16,489 nt of DNA from a bacterium (GTDB lineage: Bacteria; Hydrothermota; UBA3072; B12-G15), in contig QNDZ01000017.1 in assembly GCA_003646055.1 (NCBI GenBank), forward strand, positions 1 to 16,489, written 5' to 3'. Of the stretch, positions 1 through 8,400 are shown piece after piece. Position 1 is the stretch's first letter, and each line of letters starts with the position of its first letter. Position numbers and translations under genes: made by a program. The notes under the pieces are model-generated. The model did not search any database. It was not told the DNA's origin and saw only the letters and a list, made by a program, of their open reading frames with translations.

Positions 1-231
1 GGGCTTATCCATCCATCCCAGATTGAACCTGTTCATAAGGTGTTCTCTCCAACAAAGGAGGAGATTGAGTATGCAAGAAAGGTTGTTGATGCATTGAGGG
101 AGGCTGAGGAGAAGGGTCTGGGTGTTATTGCACTTGGAAGGAAGATGATAGACAGACCTGTTGCAGAAAGGGCAAAGAGGATACTGAAACTTGCAGAGGA
201 ACTTGGTCTTCTGGAGGTGAATGATGATTGA
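1..231 (+). CDS. citE: Citrate lyase beta subunit (CitE, HpcH/HpaI aldolase family), 3' end only
   Basis: The first 76 codons visible, open from the window edge, encode the C-terminus of a CitE-type lyase. The sequence holds the family's IHPSQI signature (residues 3-8 of the fragment), followed by the typical tail with FSPT, a GVIALGRKMIDRP-like stretch (compare the usual GxxxxxGKMID) and a helical end. In citrate lyase, CitE cleaves citryl-ACP to acetyl-ACP and oxaloacetate; homologues cleave citramalyl or malyl thioesters, and the C-terminus does not separate these. The gene begins upstream of the window, so the catalytic barrel is not visible. Its stop (229-231) lies inside the start of citF, indicating translational coupling. 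The HpcH/HpaI family is near certain; citrate versus citramalate as substrate is open. Confidence 0.85.
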   Translation, partial: GLIHPSQIEPVHKVFSPTKEEIEYARKVVDALREAEEKGLGVIALGRKMIDRPVAERAKRILKLAEELGLLEVNDD

Positions 232-1762
232 AAACAAAGTTGGCAGGCTTATACCAGAAGAGGTTAATGGAAGGAAACTCATCCCATTCAAGGGAGCCTT
301 TGACCATATATCTGATGGTGAAATAAAGAGAAGGATCCCACCCCCTGCAAAGCAGAAGGAAAAGAAACTCCTGAAAAGCATCAGGGAGGCTATAGAAAAA
401 TGTGGGATAAAGGATGGAGCACACATATCCTTCCACCACCATCTGAGGGATGGAGATTATGTTGTGAACATGGTGATGGAGGAGATTGCAAACATGGGAA
501 TAAAGGATATAGTCCTCTTTCCCACTGCCCTTTTCCCTGTGCATCAGCCACTTGTAGAACTGATTGAGAAAGGGGTGATAAGGAGGATTGAGGGAAGTAT
601 GAACGGCCCTGTGGGATATGCCTGCTCCACGGGAAAGATAAAAGACACCTGTGTATTGAGGTCACATGGTGGCAGGGTGAGGGCAGTGAAGGCTGGAGAG
701 ATAAAGATTGACTGTGCCTTCATTGCCGCATCTGCAGCAGACCAGTATGGTAATGCAACAGGGACATTCGGGAAATCACGTTTTGGACCACTGGGATTCT
801 CACTTGTGGATTCAGAATTTGCAGATAAGGTTGTTGTTATCACTGACAACCTTGTTGACTATCCATGCCATCCATCAACCATTAAATCCACATACGTTGA
901 CTATGTGGTGGAGGTTGACTCTATTGGAGACCCTGAGAAGATTGTATCAGGTACAACGCGGATAACCCGTTCACCCACAAGGCTCCAGATTGCAAAGTAT
1001 GCAGTGCAATTCCTTGATGAAGTTGGTGTAATCAGGGACGGGTTCTCATTCCAGACAGGTGCAGGTGGAATATCCCTTGCAGCAACAAAATTTATCGGGG
1101 ATATATTGAAGGAGAGAAACATCAGGGCAGATTTTGTTCTGGGTGGTGTTACAGGCCTGATTGTTGACCTGCTGAAGGAAGGATATGTGAAGGTGCTGCT
1201 TGATGGACAGCTCTTTGATGAGGCAGCCTGTGATTCACTCCTCAATGACCCAAATCACATAGAAGTCTCTGTTGAAGAATCCTACGACATCCACTCAAAG
1301 GGATGCATTGCAAACTATCTGGATGTTGCATTCCTTGGTGCAACCGAGGTTGACCTTGACTTCAATGTTAATGTGAACACCCATTCTGATGGACTCCTTC
1401 TGCATGGAATTGGTGGACATCAGGATGCAGCAGCAGGCGCAGGAATAACAATGATAACAATCCCCTCCTACAGAAACAGGCTTCCTGTTTTAAGGGAAAA
1501 GGTTACAACAGTAACAACCCCTGGTGAGACCATTGATGTTATTGTTACAGAACTTGGCATAGCAATCAATCCCAGGAGGGAAGACCTGATTGAGAAAACA
1601 AAGGGCTCAAAGCTTCCCATCATGAAGATAGAGGAACTTTACTCAAAACTCATGAAGATAACTGGAAAACCCGAAGAACCTGAACTTGGGGAGAGGATAA
1701 TTGCGATAATTGACTACAGGGATGGAACCACCATTGATGTTGTGAGGGAGGTGAGAGAATGA
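221..1762 (+). CDS. citF: Citrate lyase alpha subunit (CitF), citrate/citramalate CoA-transferase
   Basis: Full-length CitF (513 codons; the family is usually about 510). The alpha subunit swaps the acetyl group on the acyl carrier protein for citrate or citramalate, producing the acyl-ACP that CitE then cleaves. Recognisable family stretches include SFHHHLRDGD near residue 70, GYACSTGK near 135, the AASAADQYGNATG region near 175, and GIGGHQDAAAGAG near 400. Two ATGs lie in tandem (221 and 224). GGAGG at 213-217 sits 6 nt before the second and only 3 nt before the first, so 224 may be the true start. The gene overlaps citE upstream and the kinase gene downstream by 4 nt (ATGA), so all three are probably one cytoplasmic operon. 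The acyl carrier subunit gene (citD) is not in the window and would have to lie upstream. Confidence 0.92.
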   Translation: MMIENKVGRLIPEEVNGRKLIPFKGAFDHISDGEIKRRIPPPAKQKEKKLLKSIREAIEKCGIKDGAHISFHHHLRDGDYVVNMVMEEIANMGIKDIVLFPTALFPVHQPLVELIEKGVIRRIEGSMNGPVGYACSTGKIKDTCVLRSHGGRVRAVKAGEIKIDCAFIAASAADQYGNATGTFGKSRFGPLGFSLVDSEFADKVVVITDNLVDYPCHPSTIKSTYVDYVVEVDSIGDPEKIVSGTTRITRSPTRLQIAKYAVQFLDEVGVIRDGFSFQTGAGGISLAATKFIGDILKERNIRADFVLGGVTGLIVDLLKEGYVKVLLDGQLFDEAACDSLLNDPNHIEVSVEESYDIHSKGCIANYLDVAFLGATEVDLDFNVNVNTHSDGLLLHGIGGHQDAAAGAGITMITIPSYRNRLPVLREKVTTVTTPGETIDVIVTELGIAINPRREDLIEKTKGSKLPIMKIEELYSKLMKITGKPEEPELGERIIAIIDYRDGTTIDVVREVRE

Positions 1763-2814
1763 ATGTCCTTGTTATAAATCCTGGAAACACATCAACAAAG
1801 GTTGCATACTGGGAGGACGAGAAAGAGGTCTGGCGTGAAGAAATATCCTATGATTTTGAGACGCTGAAACGATTTCCATCCATCCTTGACCAGATGGAGA
1901 TGAGGCTTCAGAACATAAAAGGTCTTCTCCAGGTGCATCAGGTTGAGAAAATTGACTGTGTGATGGGGAGGGGTGGCCTTTTTAAGCCACTTGAAGGTGG
2001 CACATACAGGGTGAATGATAAAATGGTGGCAGACATAAAATCTGGTAACATGAGGGCGGAGCACATATCAAACATTGGAGCACTCCTTGCCCTTGAGATT
2101 GCCCGGGAATACAACGCTGAAGCCTTCATTGCTGATCCTGTTTCCGTGGATGAATTTGATGAGGTGGCACGCATATCAGGAATACCCGAACTGGAAAGGG
2201 AGGCACTCCAGCACACATTGAACATCAAAAGGACTGCAAGGAAGGCCTGTGAGCAGATAAACAAGGAATTTAATAAAGCAAATTATGTGGTGGCACACCT
2301 CGGAAGTGGAATATCCATCTGCCCTGTACGGGGTGGCAGGATTGTTGATGCCAATAATGCCATCCAGGAAGGCCCATTCTCCCCTGAAAGGGCTGGCGGG
2401 CTTCCTGCCTATTCCTTAATGGAGTTATGTTTCTCTGGAAAGTACGATAAAAAGTGGTTCAAAAAACGGATGATGGGTAATGGTGGCATGGTGGCATATC
2501 TTGGCACAAATGACCTGAGGCAGGTTCTGAAAATGATTGATGAAGGGGATAAGAAGGCAAAACTTATCTATGATGCAATGGTTTATCAGATTGCAAAGGA
2601 AATTGGTGCCATGGCAACTGTGCTGAAAGGCAATGTCGATGCAATACTGCTCACAGGTGGTCTTGCCCGTTCAGACAGGCTCTGTAAGGATATTGAGGAA
2701 AGGGTCAGTTTCATTGCACCTGTGCTTGTATTCCCGGGTGAGAATGAGATGGAGGCACTTGCAGAAGCAGGATTCCGAGTTCTAAAAGGAGAGGAACCCC
2801 CCAAAGAATACTAA
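1759..2814 (+). CDS. buk: Butyrate kinase / branched-chain fatty acid kinase (acetokinase family)
   Basis: A 351-residue member of the acetate/butyrate kinase family (Buk proteins are about 355 residues), which makes ATP from acyl phosphates such as butyryl- or isobutyryl-phosphate. Seen: the N-terminal phosphate-binding INPGNTSTK (residues 6-14), GRGGLFKPLEGGTY (70-83), AHLGSGIS (179-186), PFSPERAGGLP (206-216) and a late TGGLARS nucleotide-binding stretch. The spacing and the FSPERAGGLP block fit Buk better than AckA, which is longer. The ATGA overlap with citF points to coupled translation and a shared pathway. Actual chain-length preference (butyrate, isobutyrate, isovalerate) cannot be read from sequence. 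A mobile element begins 13 bp after the stop and may have separated this gene from former operon partners. Confidence 0.93.
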   Translation: MNVLVINPGNTSTKVAYWEDEKEVWREEISYDFETLKRFPSILDQMEMRLQNIKGLLQVHQVEKIDCVMGRGGLFKPLEGGTYRVNDKMVADIKSGNMRAEHISNIGALLALEIAREYNAEAFIADPVSVDEFDEVARISGIPELEREALQHTLNIKRTARKACEQINKEFNKANYVVAHLGSGISICPVRGGRIVDANNAIQEGPFSPERAGGLPAYSLMELCFSGKYDKKWFKKRMMGNGGMVAYLGTNDLRQVLKMIDEGDKKAKLIYDAMVYQIAKEIGAMATVLKGNVDAILLTGGLARSDRLCKDIEERVSFIAPVLVFPGENEMEALAEAGFRVLKGEEPPKEY

Positions 2815-2827
2815 CCCCTCCCCCAGA

Positions 2828-2856
2828 GGGGACGGTGCATGTATTCGTGTATTTAT
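2828..2856 (+). repeat. Left 29-bp terminal inverted repeat of the RAYT element
   Basis: It starts GGGGACGGTGCATG and ends GTGTATTTAT. It is the exact reverse complement of 3811-3839. The outer part is G-rich and the inner part AT-rich. I see no strong hairpin within a single copy. Confidence 0.92.
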
Positions 2857-2864
2857 CCAGAGAC

Positions 2865-2892
2865 TTGATTTTTTTACACATTCCTGTATCCT
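2865..2892 (+). promoter_or_regulatory. Promoter of the transposase gene, leaderless geometry
   Basis: TTGATT (2865-2870), a 16-bp spacer, then TATCCT (2887-2892). Six bases later comes the ATG at 2899, so the predicted transcription start is the A of the start codon. No Shine-Dalgarno sequence is present before that ATG (the preceding bases read CCTCAAACT). The -10 is a weak match (4 of 6), but the geometry matches those before the genes starting at 12197 and 12306. Confidence 0.45.
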
Positions 2893-2898
2893 CAAACT

Positions 2899-3801
2899 AT
2901 GAGAAGGGCAAGACTAACATTTATTGGCGCATATCACCATGTAGTATCAAGGGGTTATGGCGGAATGGTCATATTTCCTGATGATGCTTCAAGGGTGAAG
3001 TTTCTTGAGTTTCTCAGGAAATTCAGCAACATGTACAATATTTCTGTTTATGCTTTTACATTGATGGATAATCATTACCATTTAGTCCTTGAAAACTCTT
3101 CTGGAAACCTTTCGGAATTTATGAAAAACTTGAATGGTTCGTACGGCTCATATTTCAGAGCTAAGTATGGTGGTAAAGGATATGTTTTTCAGGGGAGATT
3201 CTGGTCTGCTATAATAAATGGAACTGATTATTTGAAAGAAGTAATAAGTTACATTCTTTTCAATCCAGTTAGGGCAGGAATGGAGACTGACCCCTTCAGA
3301 TATAAGTGGAATAGCATTTATTATGGGAAGGATACAGAAAAAATACACATCCAGTTGAGTGAATTTTTGAACACTGATGTGATAACTGAGTTCTTTGACT
3401 CATACCAGGATTTTATATCTTATGTTCTTGAATATGGAGAAAGAAAATTGCAGGTTTATAAAACCAGAGCTGGTTTTTACATTGGAAACCTTGTTGAACT
3501 GGAAAAAGTCACTGACCTTTTTGATAAAAGGGGTCTTAAGAAAAATCAAGGCACGGGTAAAAGACTTAAAGAGGGTTCAATTAAAAACGCTGTCAAAAGG
3601 TTTGAGTCCCGAAAAGAAGTAAATCTTAGTGAGTTAGAATTTAACACACTGAGAGAAAAGAAAACACGGGGAGAATTATTGGTTTATTTGAGGGATAGGG
3701 GTTTTAGTTACAGGAAAATTCTCCAACTTCCTTATTTCAAGGGACTTAAACTCTCCTCCCTTTCAGCCTTATACAGACATTGGAAGAAAAACCTGGAATA
3801 G
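2899..3801 (+). CDS. REP-associated tyrosine transposase (Y1/HUH, RAYT type)
   Basis: A 300-residue single-strand DNA transposase of the Y1_Tnp fold. Seen: the N-terminal AYHHVVSRGYGG strand/loop (11-22) typical of RAYTs, the metal-binding HUH-like pair in DNHYHLVLE (H59 and H61), and the probable nucleophile Y118 in SYILFNPVRAGM. This family nicks and joins single-stranded DNA through a 5'-phosphotyrosine. The C-terminal third (about 225-300) is basic and helical and ends in a helix-turn-helix-like stretch (RDRGFSYRKILQ near 265), a common RAYT accessory domain likely used in repeat recognition. All catalytic residues are intact. The ATG at 2899 has no ribosome binding site but has a promoter positioned for leaderless expression. 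The perfect inverted repeats on both sides are presumably its DNA substrates. Confidence 0.92.
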   Translation: MRRARLTFIGAYHHVVSRGYGGMVIFPDDASRVKFLEFLRKFSNMYNISVYAFTLMDNHYHLVLENSSGNLSEFMKNLNGSYGSYFRAKYGGKGYVFQGRFWSAIINGTDYLKEVISYILFNPVRAGMETDPFRYKWNSIYYGKDTEKIHIQLSEFLNTDVITEFFDSYQDFISYVLEYGERKLQVYKTRAGFYIGNLVELEKVTDLFDKRGLKKNQGTGKRLKEGSIKNAVKRFESRKEVNLSELEFNTLREKKTRGELLVYLRDRGFSYRKILQLPYFKGLKLSSLSALYRHWKKNLE

Positions 3802-3810
3802 GGTGAGTGT

Positions 3811-3839
3811 ATAAATACACGAATACATGCACCGTCCCC
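3811..3839 (-). repeat. Right 29-bp terminal inverted repeat of the RAYT element
   Basis: Exact reverse complement of 2828-2856. It begins 9 bp after the transposase stop, so the gene fills nearly all the space between the ends. Confidence 0.92.
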
Positions 3840-3889
3840 CTCCCCCTAATTTAACCCTGACCTCCATGCAGATATAAAGAGAATTAACC

Positions 3890-3917
3890 TTGACTTTTCT
3901 GCAGAATTGATTAATTT
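3890..3917 (+). promoter_or_regulatory. Possible promoter of the DUF4143 ATPase gene
   Basis: TTGACT (3890-3895), 16 bp, TAATTT (3912-3917), followed by a ribosome binding site (AGAGGG, 3929-3934) 6 nt before ATG 3941. The -10 is weak; TATAAA at 3922 is a better hexamer but too far from the -35. It lies outside the mobile element, so expression would not depend on it. Confidence 0.3.
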
Positions 3918-3940
3918 ATTGTATAAACAGAGGGATAAAG

Positions 3941-5248
3941 ATGTACAGGATGGCTATGGAGTATTTGAGAGAGTGGAGAAAAGAAAGCAGGCGAAAGCCT
4001 CTGCTTATCCGGGGGGCAAGGCAGGTGGGGAAAACGTATCTTGTAAGGGAGTTCGGTAAGGAATTTAAAAGATTTCTTGAAATAAATTTTGAAATGAACG
4101 GGGATATGTGTAAACTCTTCAAAGATTCTCTGAATCCTGACGAGATTATTCCAAAGATACAGGCAATTACGGAAATAAAAATTGATAAAGATACTCTTCT
4201 CTTTTTTGATGAGGTTCAGGCCTGTCCTGAGGCAATTTTATCCTTGAAATATTTCAATGAAATCAGGCCTGAAATTCCTTTAATTGCTGCTGGTTCACAC
4301 GTTGAATTTGTGGTAAAGAAACAAGGATTACCCGTAGGAAAGGTGCGGAGCTTCTATCTTTATCCAATGAACTTTTATGAATTTCTCCTTGCAAAAGAAA
4401 AAAGTTCCCTTCTTGAGTATTTAATAAACCACCCACTGGGAAAGCCTATTGACTCTGCTATACACAGTAAACTACTCGCATTTCTTGCCGAATATATGGC
4501 TGTAGGTGGAATGCCTGAGGCTGTAGACGTCTGGATTGAAACAAGAGATTTCTTAAAAGTAAAAGGTATTCAGATGGATATTGTTGATACATACCGTCAG
4601 GATTTCTTCAAATATGTAGATAAAAGAAATATAAAATATGTTGATATACTGTTTGACAGGATTCCTCTTTTTATTGGGGAAAAATTCATTTTTTCAAAAA
4701 TTGAACCGCAGATTCAGGCAAGAGAACTGAAGAAAGCACTTAGACTTTTGAATATGGCAGGTGTCTGTCATCTAATAACACATACATCGGCAAATAGTAT
4801 TCCACTCGGAGCAGAGGCAAAACCCCAACGATTCAAGGTCATTCCTATGGATATTGGCATCTCGCAGACTATAACTGGAGAAAAGAGAGGAGATTTGTTC
4901 TTACATCCAGAGAAAAGTATTGGAATTAGAGGCAAAATTGTGGAAAGTTTTGTGGGACAGGAACTTATATCCTATGCACAACCGTTTATGCAAAAAAACC
5001 TCTTTTACTGGTCAAGAGAAAAGAGGGGAGCAAAGGCTGAAGTTGATTACATTGAGATAATAAATGAGACCATAGTTCCAATAGAGGTAAAAAGTGGTAA
5101 AAAAAGGATGGGTAAGAGCCTTGCCATTTTTCTTGATGAAAAAAAATCGCCTTACGGTATAATATTCTCTGCTTCAAACTTTGAAGAAAGGGGGAGATAC
5201 AAAATCTACCCCTTGTATTCTATATTTAAATTGTTCACGGAAGTATAA
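3941..5248 (+). CDS. AAA family ATPase with DUF4143-type C-terminal domain
   Basis: A 435-residue protein of a widespread, poorly characterised prokaryotic ATPase family. Seen: Walker A GARQVGKT (25-32), Walker B LLFFDEVQ (86-93) and a sensor-like AAGSHVEF (116-123). A C-terminal half follows with AEVDYIEI and VPIEVKSGKK at about residues 364-388, which resembles the E-x(n)-D-x(n)-ExK core of PD-(D/E)XK nuclease folds noted in DUF4143 proteins. These ATPases are abundant in fermentative bacteria and archaea and are often horizontally transferred. No substrate is established, and involvement in DNA or defence is only suggested by the fold. AGAGGG precedes the ATG by 6 nt. It stands alone between the mobile element and a promoter for the next gene, so it is probably monocistronic. 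Motifs appear intact. Confidence 0.9.
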   Translation: MYRMAMEYLREWRKESRRKPLLIRGARQVGKTYLVREFGKEFKRFLEINFEMNGDMCKLFKDSLNPDEIIPKIQAITEIKIDKDTLLFFDEVQACPEAILSLKYFNEIRPEIPLIAAGSHVEFVVKKQGLPVGKVRSFYLYPMNFYEFLLAKEKSSLLEYLINHPLGKPIDSAIHSKLLAFLAEYMAVGGMPEAVDVWIETRDFLKVKGIQMDIVDTYRQDFFKYVDKRNIKYVDILFDRIPLFIGEKFIFSKIEPQIQARELKKALRLLNMAGVCHLITHTSANSIPLGAEAKPQRFKVIPMDIGISQTITGEKRGDLFLHPEKSIGIRGKIVESFVGQELISYAQPFMQKNLFYWSREKRGAKAEVDYIEIINETIVPIEVKSGKKRMGKSLAIFLDEKKSPYGIIFSASNFEERGRYKIYPLYSIFKLFTEV

Positions 5249-5272
5249 AATCCTTCCTTCCATAGGGGAATC

Positions 5273-5301
5273 TTGACATAATTGGTTTGGTCATATATAT
5301 T
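5273..5301 (+). promoter_or_regulatory. Strong sigma70-type promoter for the 1321-residue exported protein
   Basis: TTGACA (5273-5278), a 17-bp spacer and TATATT (5296-5301), the best consensus promoter in the window. Predicted start near 5308 gives an mRNA leader of about 110 nt before ATG 5417. Within that leader lie a three-codon ORF (ATG 5309) and an SD-preceded ATG at 5323. Confidence 0.6.
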
Positions 5302-5416
5302 ATTAAAAATGAAGGAATAACAATGTCTGAAGAGATAGGTGTGGTTATATCTATAGGTCAATTTCTTAATGTACCAATTTCGTTCGATACTTCCTTTCCC
5401 CTAAAAGGAGGACTTT

Positions 5417-8400
5417 ATGAAAACATTCTTGACCCTTTTTATTCTTCTGTTATATGCTCCAGGTCTCTCATCTAATGATTACACCATTGTATGGAAACGG
5501 GTGATTGATTCTGGAAACTCCGAGTGTGCCTTTGACCCTGTACTTGATAGCAATAGAAATATACATGTAACCGGTTACATGTATATTGGCCCTAATTCTG
5601 ATATGTTCACTGCAGTATACGATAGTGCTGGAAATCTTCTCAATACAGATACTCTGGATAACGGGTCTTATGATTATGCAATGGGTATTGCCATGGATAG
5701 TTCAGGAAATTTTTATATAACAGGTAAGTCCTATAATGGCACCAATTATGATTATCTTACGTACAAAATGCCTTTATCCTGGATAGATATTATTGATATG
5801 GGGAGAAACGACGAAGCATGGGATGTGGCAGTCGATAAAAACGGATATATCTATGTAACAGGGCATATACTTGGTGATTACTGGACCAGATACACTGTAA
5901 AGTATAAACCCTCAGGAGACACTGTATGGACAAGAAAGTCATATTTAACCTATGATAATTTCGCCACTTCGGTTGCTATTGACTCAAAGGGTAATGTGTA
6001 TGTAGGAGGAAGTAAATCCTCTTTTGAAGGATACCAGTACTGGTATATAACCAAATACGATTCTTCAGGAAGTCTTCTCTGGGAAGATTCTATTCCTCAG
6101 GGATATTATGCTGATGCATATATCTACGACCTTGCAGTGGATAAATGGAACAATATATACGCAACAGGAAGGACGTTTTTCTATTATTTCTCTCATTACC
6201 AATATCTTACAGTAAAGTGGGATTCAATGGGGAGTGTTGTCTGGCTCAGGGAGTATGGAATATATGAAGACGCATTTGCCTATGGAATTGATGTAGATAC
6301 AATGGGCAATGTCTATGTTACGGGTAAGATTTCAGTAAACGATGACAACGAAATTGCCACAATAAAATATGACTCATCGGGGAATCTTGTATGGGCAGAT
6401 ACTATATTTCATCCTGGTGATGATTGTGGGTATGGTATCTGTATTGATAAGGATAGAAATATTATTTATGTTGTGGGTTACCAGGACAACGGTTCAAACA
6501 TAGACTTTGTAACAATAAAATATGGTATATTCAGGGTCTCTGTAGAGCCGGATACTATAAACATCAATACACCCACAGACATCATGGTAACCACAATTTC
6601 AGGGGATGTACCTGAAGACTCCATTGAAGTAAGTATAGAGGGATATGATGTCTTCAATGTTGATACAACAAATGCATCAGGCCATGCATATCTTAATGGA
6701 ATAAATTCACCTTATGGTCAGATATTGCTGGTCAAAGGACGAAAGATAACCTCCACATCCTACTGTTTTCAGGAAACAGTATGGGTTGTCAATGGTGGTA
6801 ACTTCACCTCTGTGGAAGTAAGGGCAAGAAGTGATACCATAAATGTTGATGGTTATCTAATGGGAGGAATACCAGGGGTAATAAGCACCTACACAAGTCC
6901 AGATGGACACAAAGCATTTATAAGTGGGTGCGGTATTGACACAATTGTAGAGACTACCACTGACACAATGGAGACAGATGTTATCCCTCTTTCTAATGGC
7001 ATTATTGATGTAGTAATTGGAAAAAGTGGATACAACCTGTATAACACTCGTGTTGTTGTGAAAGACTTCAAGGGATATGTTGAAGGGATAGTTAAGGACA
7101 ATTCCACAAGTAATGGTATAAACAATGTTTATATAAGATTTTATCAGGCTGGTGCAGACACATCCACAGATACACCCGTTTTTAGTGGGTATACTGGAAC
7201 TGATGGTGGTTTTGATGCTGATTCACTCCTGTGTGGATTTTATGATGTGTATTTACGGGAAGTTGGGTATATAGATACAGTGTATCATATTGTTGTTCAA
7301 AATCCTTACAACAACTATATCTTTGAGATGGAGCCAGCATTAACCTGTTCACTTACAGGATATGTATTAGAGGCACATTCTCTCAAACCTCTCACATCCA
7401 CTGTAAAAATATACAGGGTTGATAACGGTCAATTATTCCGGGTAACAACATCTGATTCTCTGGCTGGTGGCGTATTCAATATAACCCTTCCCTTTTTTAA
7501 ATACAGGTTTTTAATCAGTAGTTCCTATCACACATCCTGTGACACGACAATGGATATAAATACAGTTACAAAGATTGACACATTCTATCTTGATAATACA
7601 TGGGGTTACGTACTTCTGGTTGACGACGATGACTATCCAAAGAAACGTATTCTTCCAGGAAAGAGGATGTCAAAAAATGATATTCCTCCTCTGGGCAAAA
7701 GGGATGTAAAACTTTCTGAATCCAGTGATAAAATATACAGATGGCTTGTAGAATTCGGGTATATGGTGGATACAATAAATTCTGAACAGGCAATCAGTGC
7801 AGACTGGTCTCCCTATGATGTTGTGATTTTATCCAGCGGAAATGACTTTAATCCCTTATCCCAACCCGGTCTCATAGATAAAATCACAGCCTGGTACAAC
7901 TCTGGAGGCAAATTACTTATTGAAGGTGGAGAAGTGGGTTATGATTATCGAGGTTCAGACTTTGACCATACAGTACTCCACGTTGACAGATGGGATGTAG
8001 ATAGTGCTGGAAACCTTGTTTTACAGGATTCTTCCCACAACCTTGCAATAAGGCCCAACATTCTTCCAGACACCATACATTTACAATACTCCTCATGGTA
8101 TGATGAAGATGCAATGACCTTATATTCAGGTGGAGCCCTTGTTTTCGGGACTGAAAAATATCCATCAAATGCAGGAATTTGTGTACACGACAATACCCCT
8201 GGACCTGAAGCAGGACAGGTTGTTTACTATGCCTTTAATCTGAACGCACTCACAGACACAATAGTATCAAAACAACTCCTTAAAAACAGTGTGTATTACC
8301 TGCTTACTGATGAATCACCCCCCACTGCAACAATACATGGAACTGTGGACTGTAGAGGTAACCCTGATGATAGCGGTGTACTGGTGAAATTAGAGAGCCA

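Larger units (their letters stand above)
2828..3839 (+). mobile_element. Single-gene RAYT/IS200-like element with perfect 29-bp inverted ends
   Basis: A 1012-bp unit bounded by two perfect 29-bp inverted repeats, each with GGGGACGG at the outer tip, enclosing one Y1 transposase gene and nothing else. The sequence CCCCTCCCCC occurs just outside the left end (2815-2824), and a near-identical run overlaps and follows the right end (3836-3846). This could mark a preferred C-rich target or a junction remnant. Classic IS200 elements use subterminal hairpins and lack terminal inverted repeats. REP-associated transposases are instead often flanked by inverted REP copies, which fits this arrangement. 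The element sits between the citE-citF-buk operon and an unrelated ATPase gene. Integrity of both the ends and the gene suggests it is recent or still functional. Confidence 0.85.

Noticed and set aside
125..849. Overlapping minus-strand ORFs of 91-139 codons
   Set aside because: Antisense to citE and citF, with His/Ser/Pro-rich products of the kind expected from shadow frames.
2815..2834. CCCC-AGA-GGGG hairpin as a terminator of the citE-citF-buk operon
   Set aside because: Stem of only four pairs, no T tract follows, and the G half belongs to the mobile element's inverted repeat.
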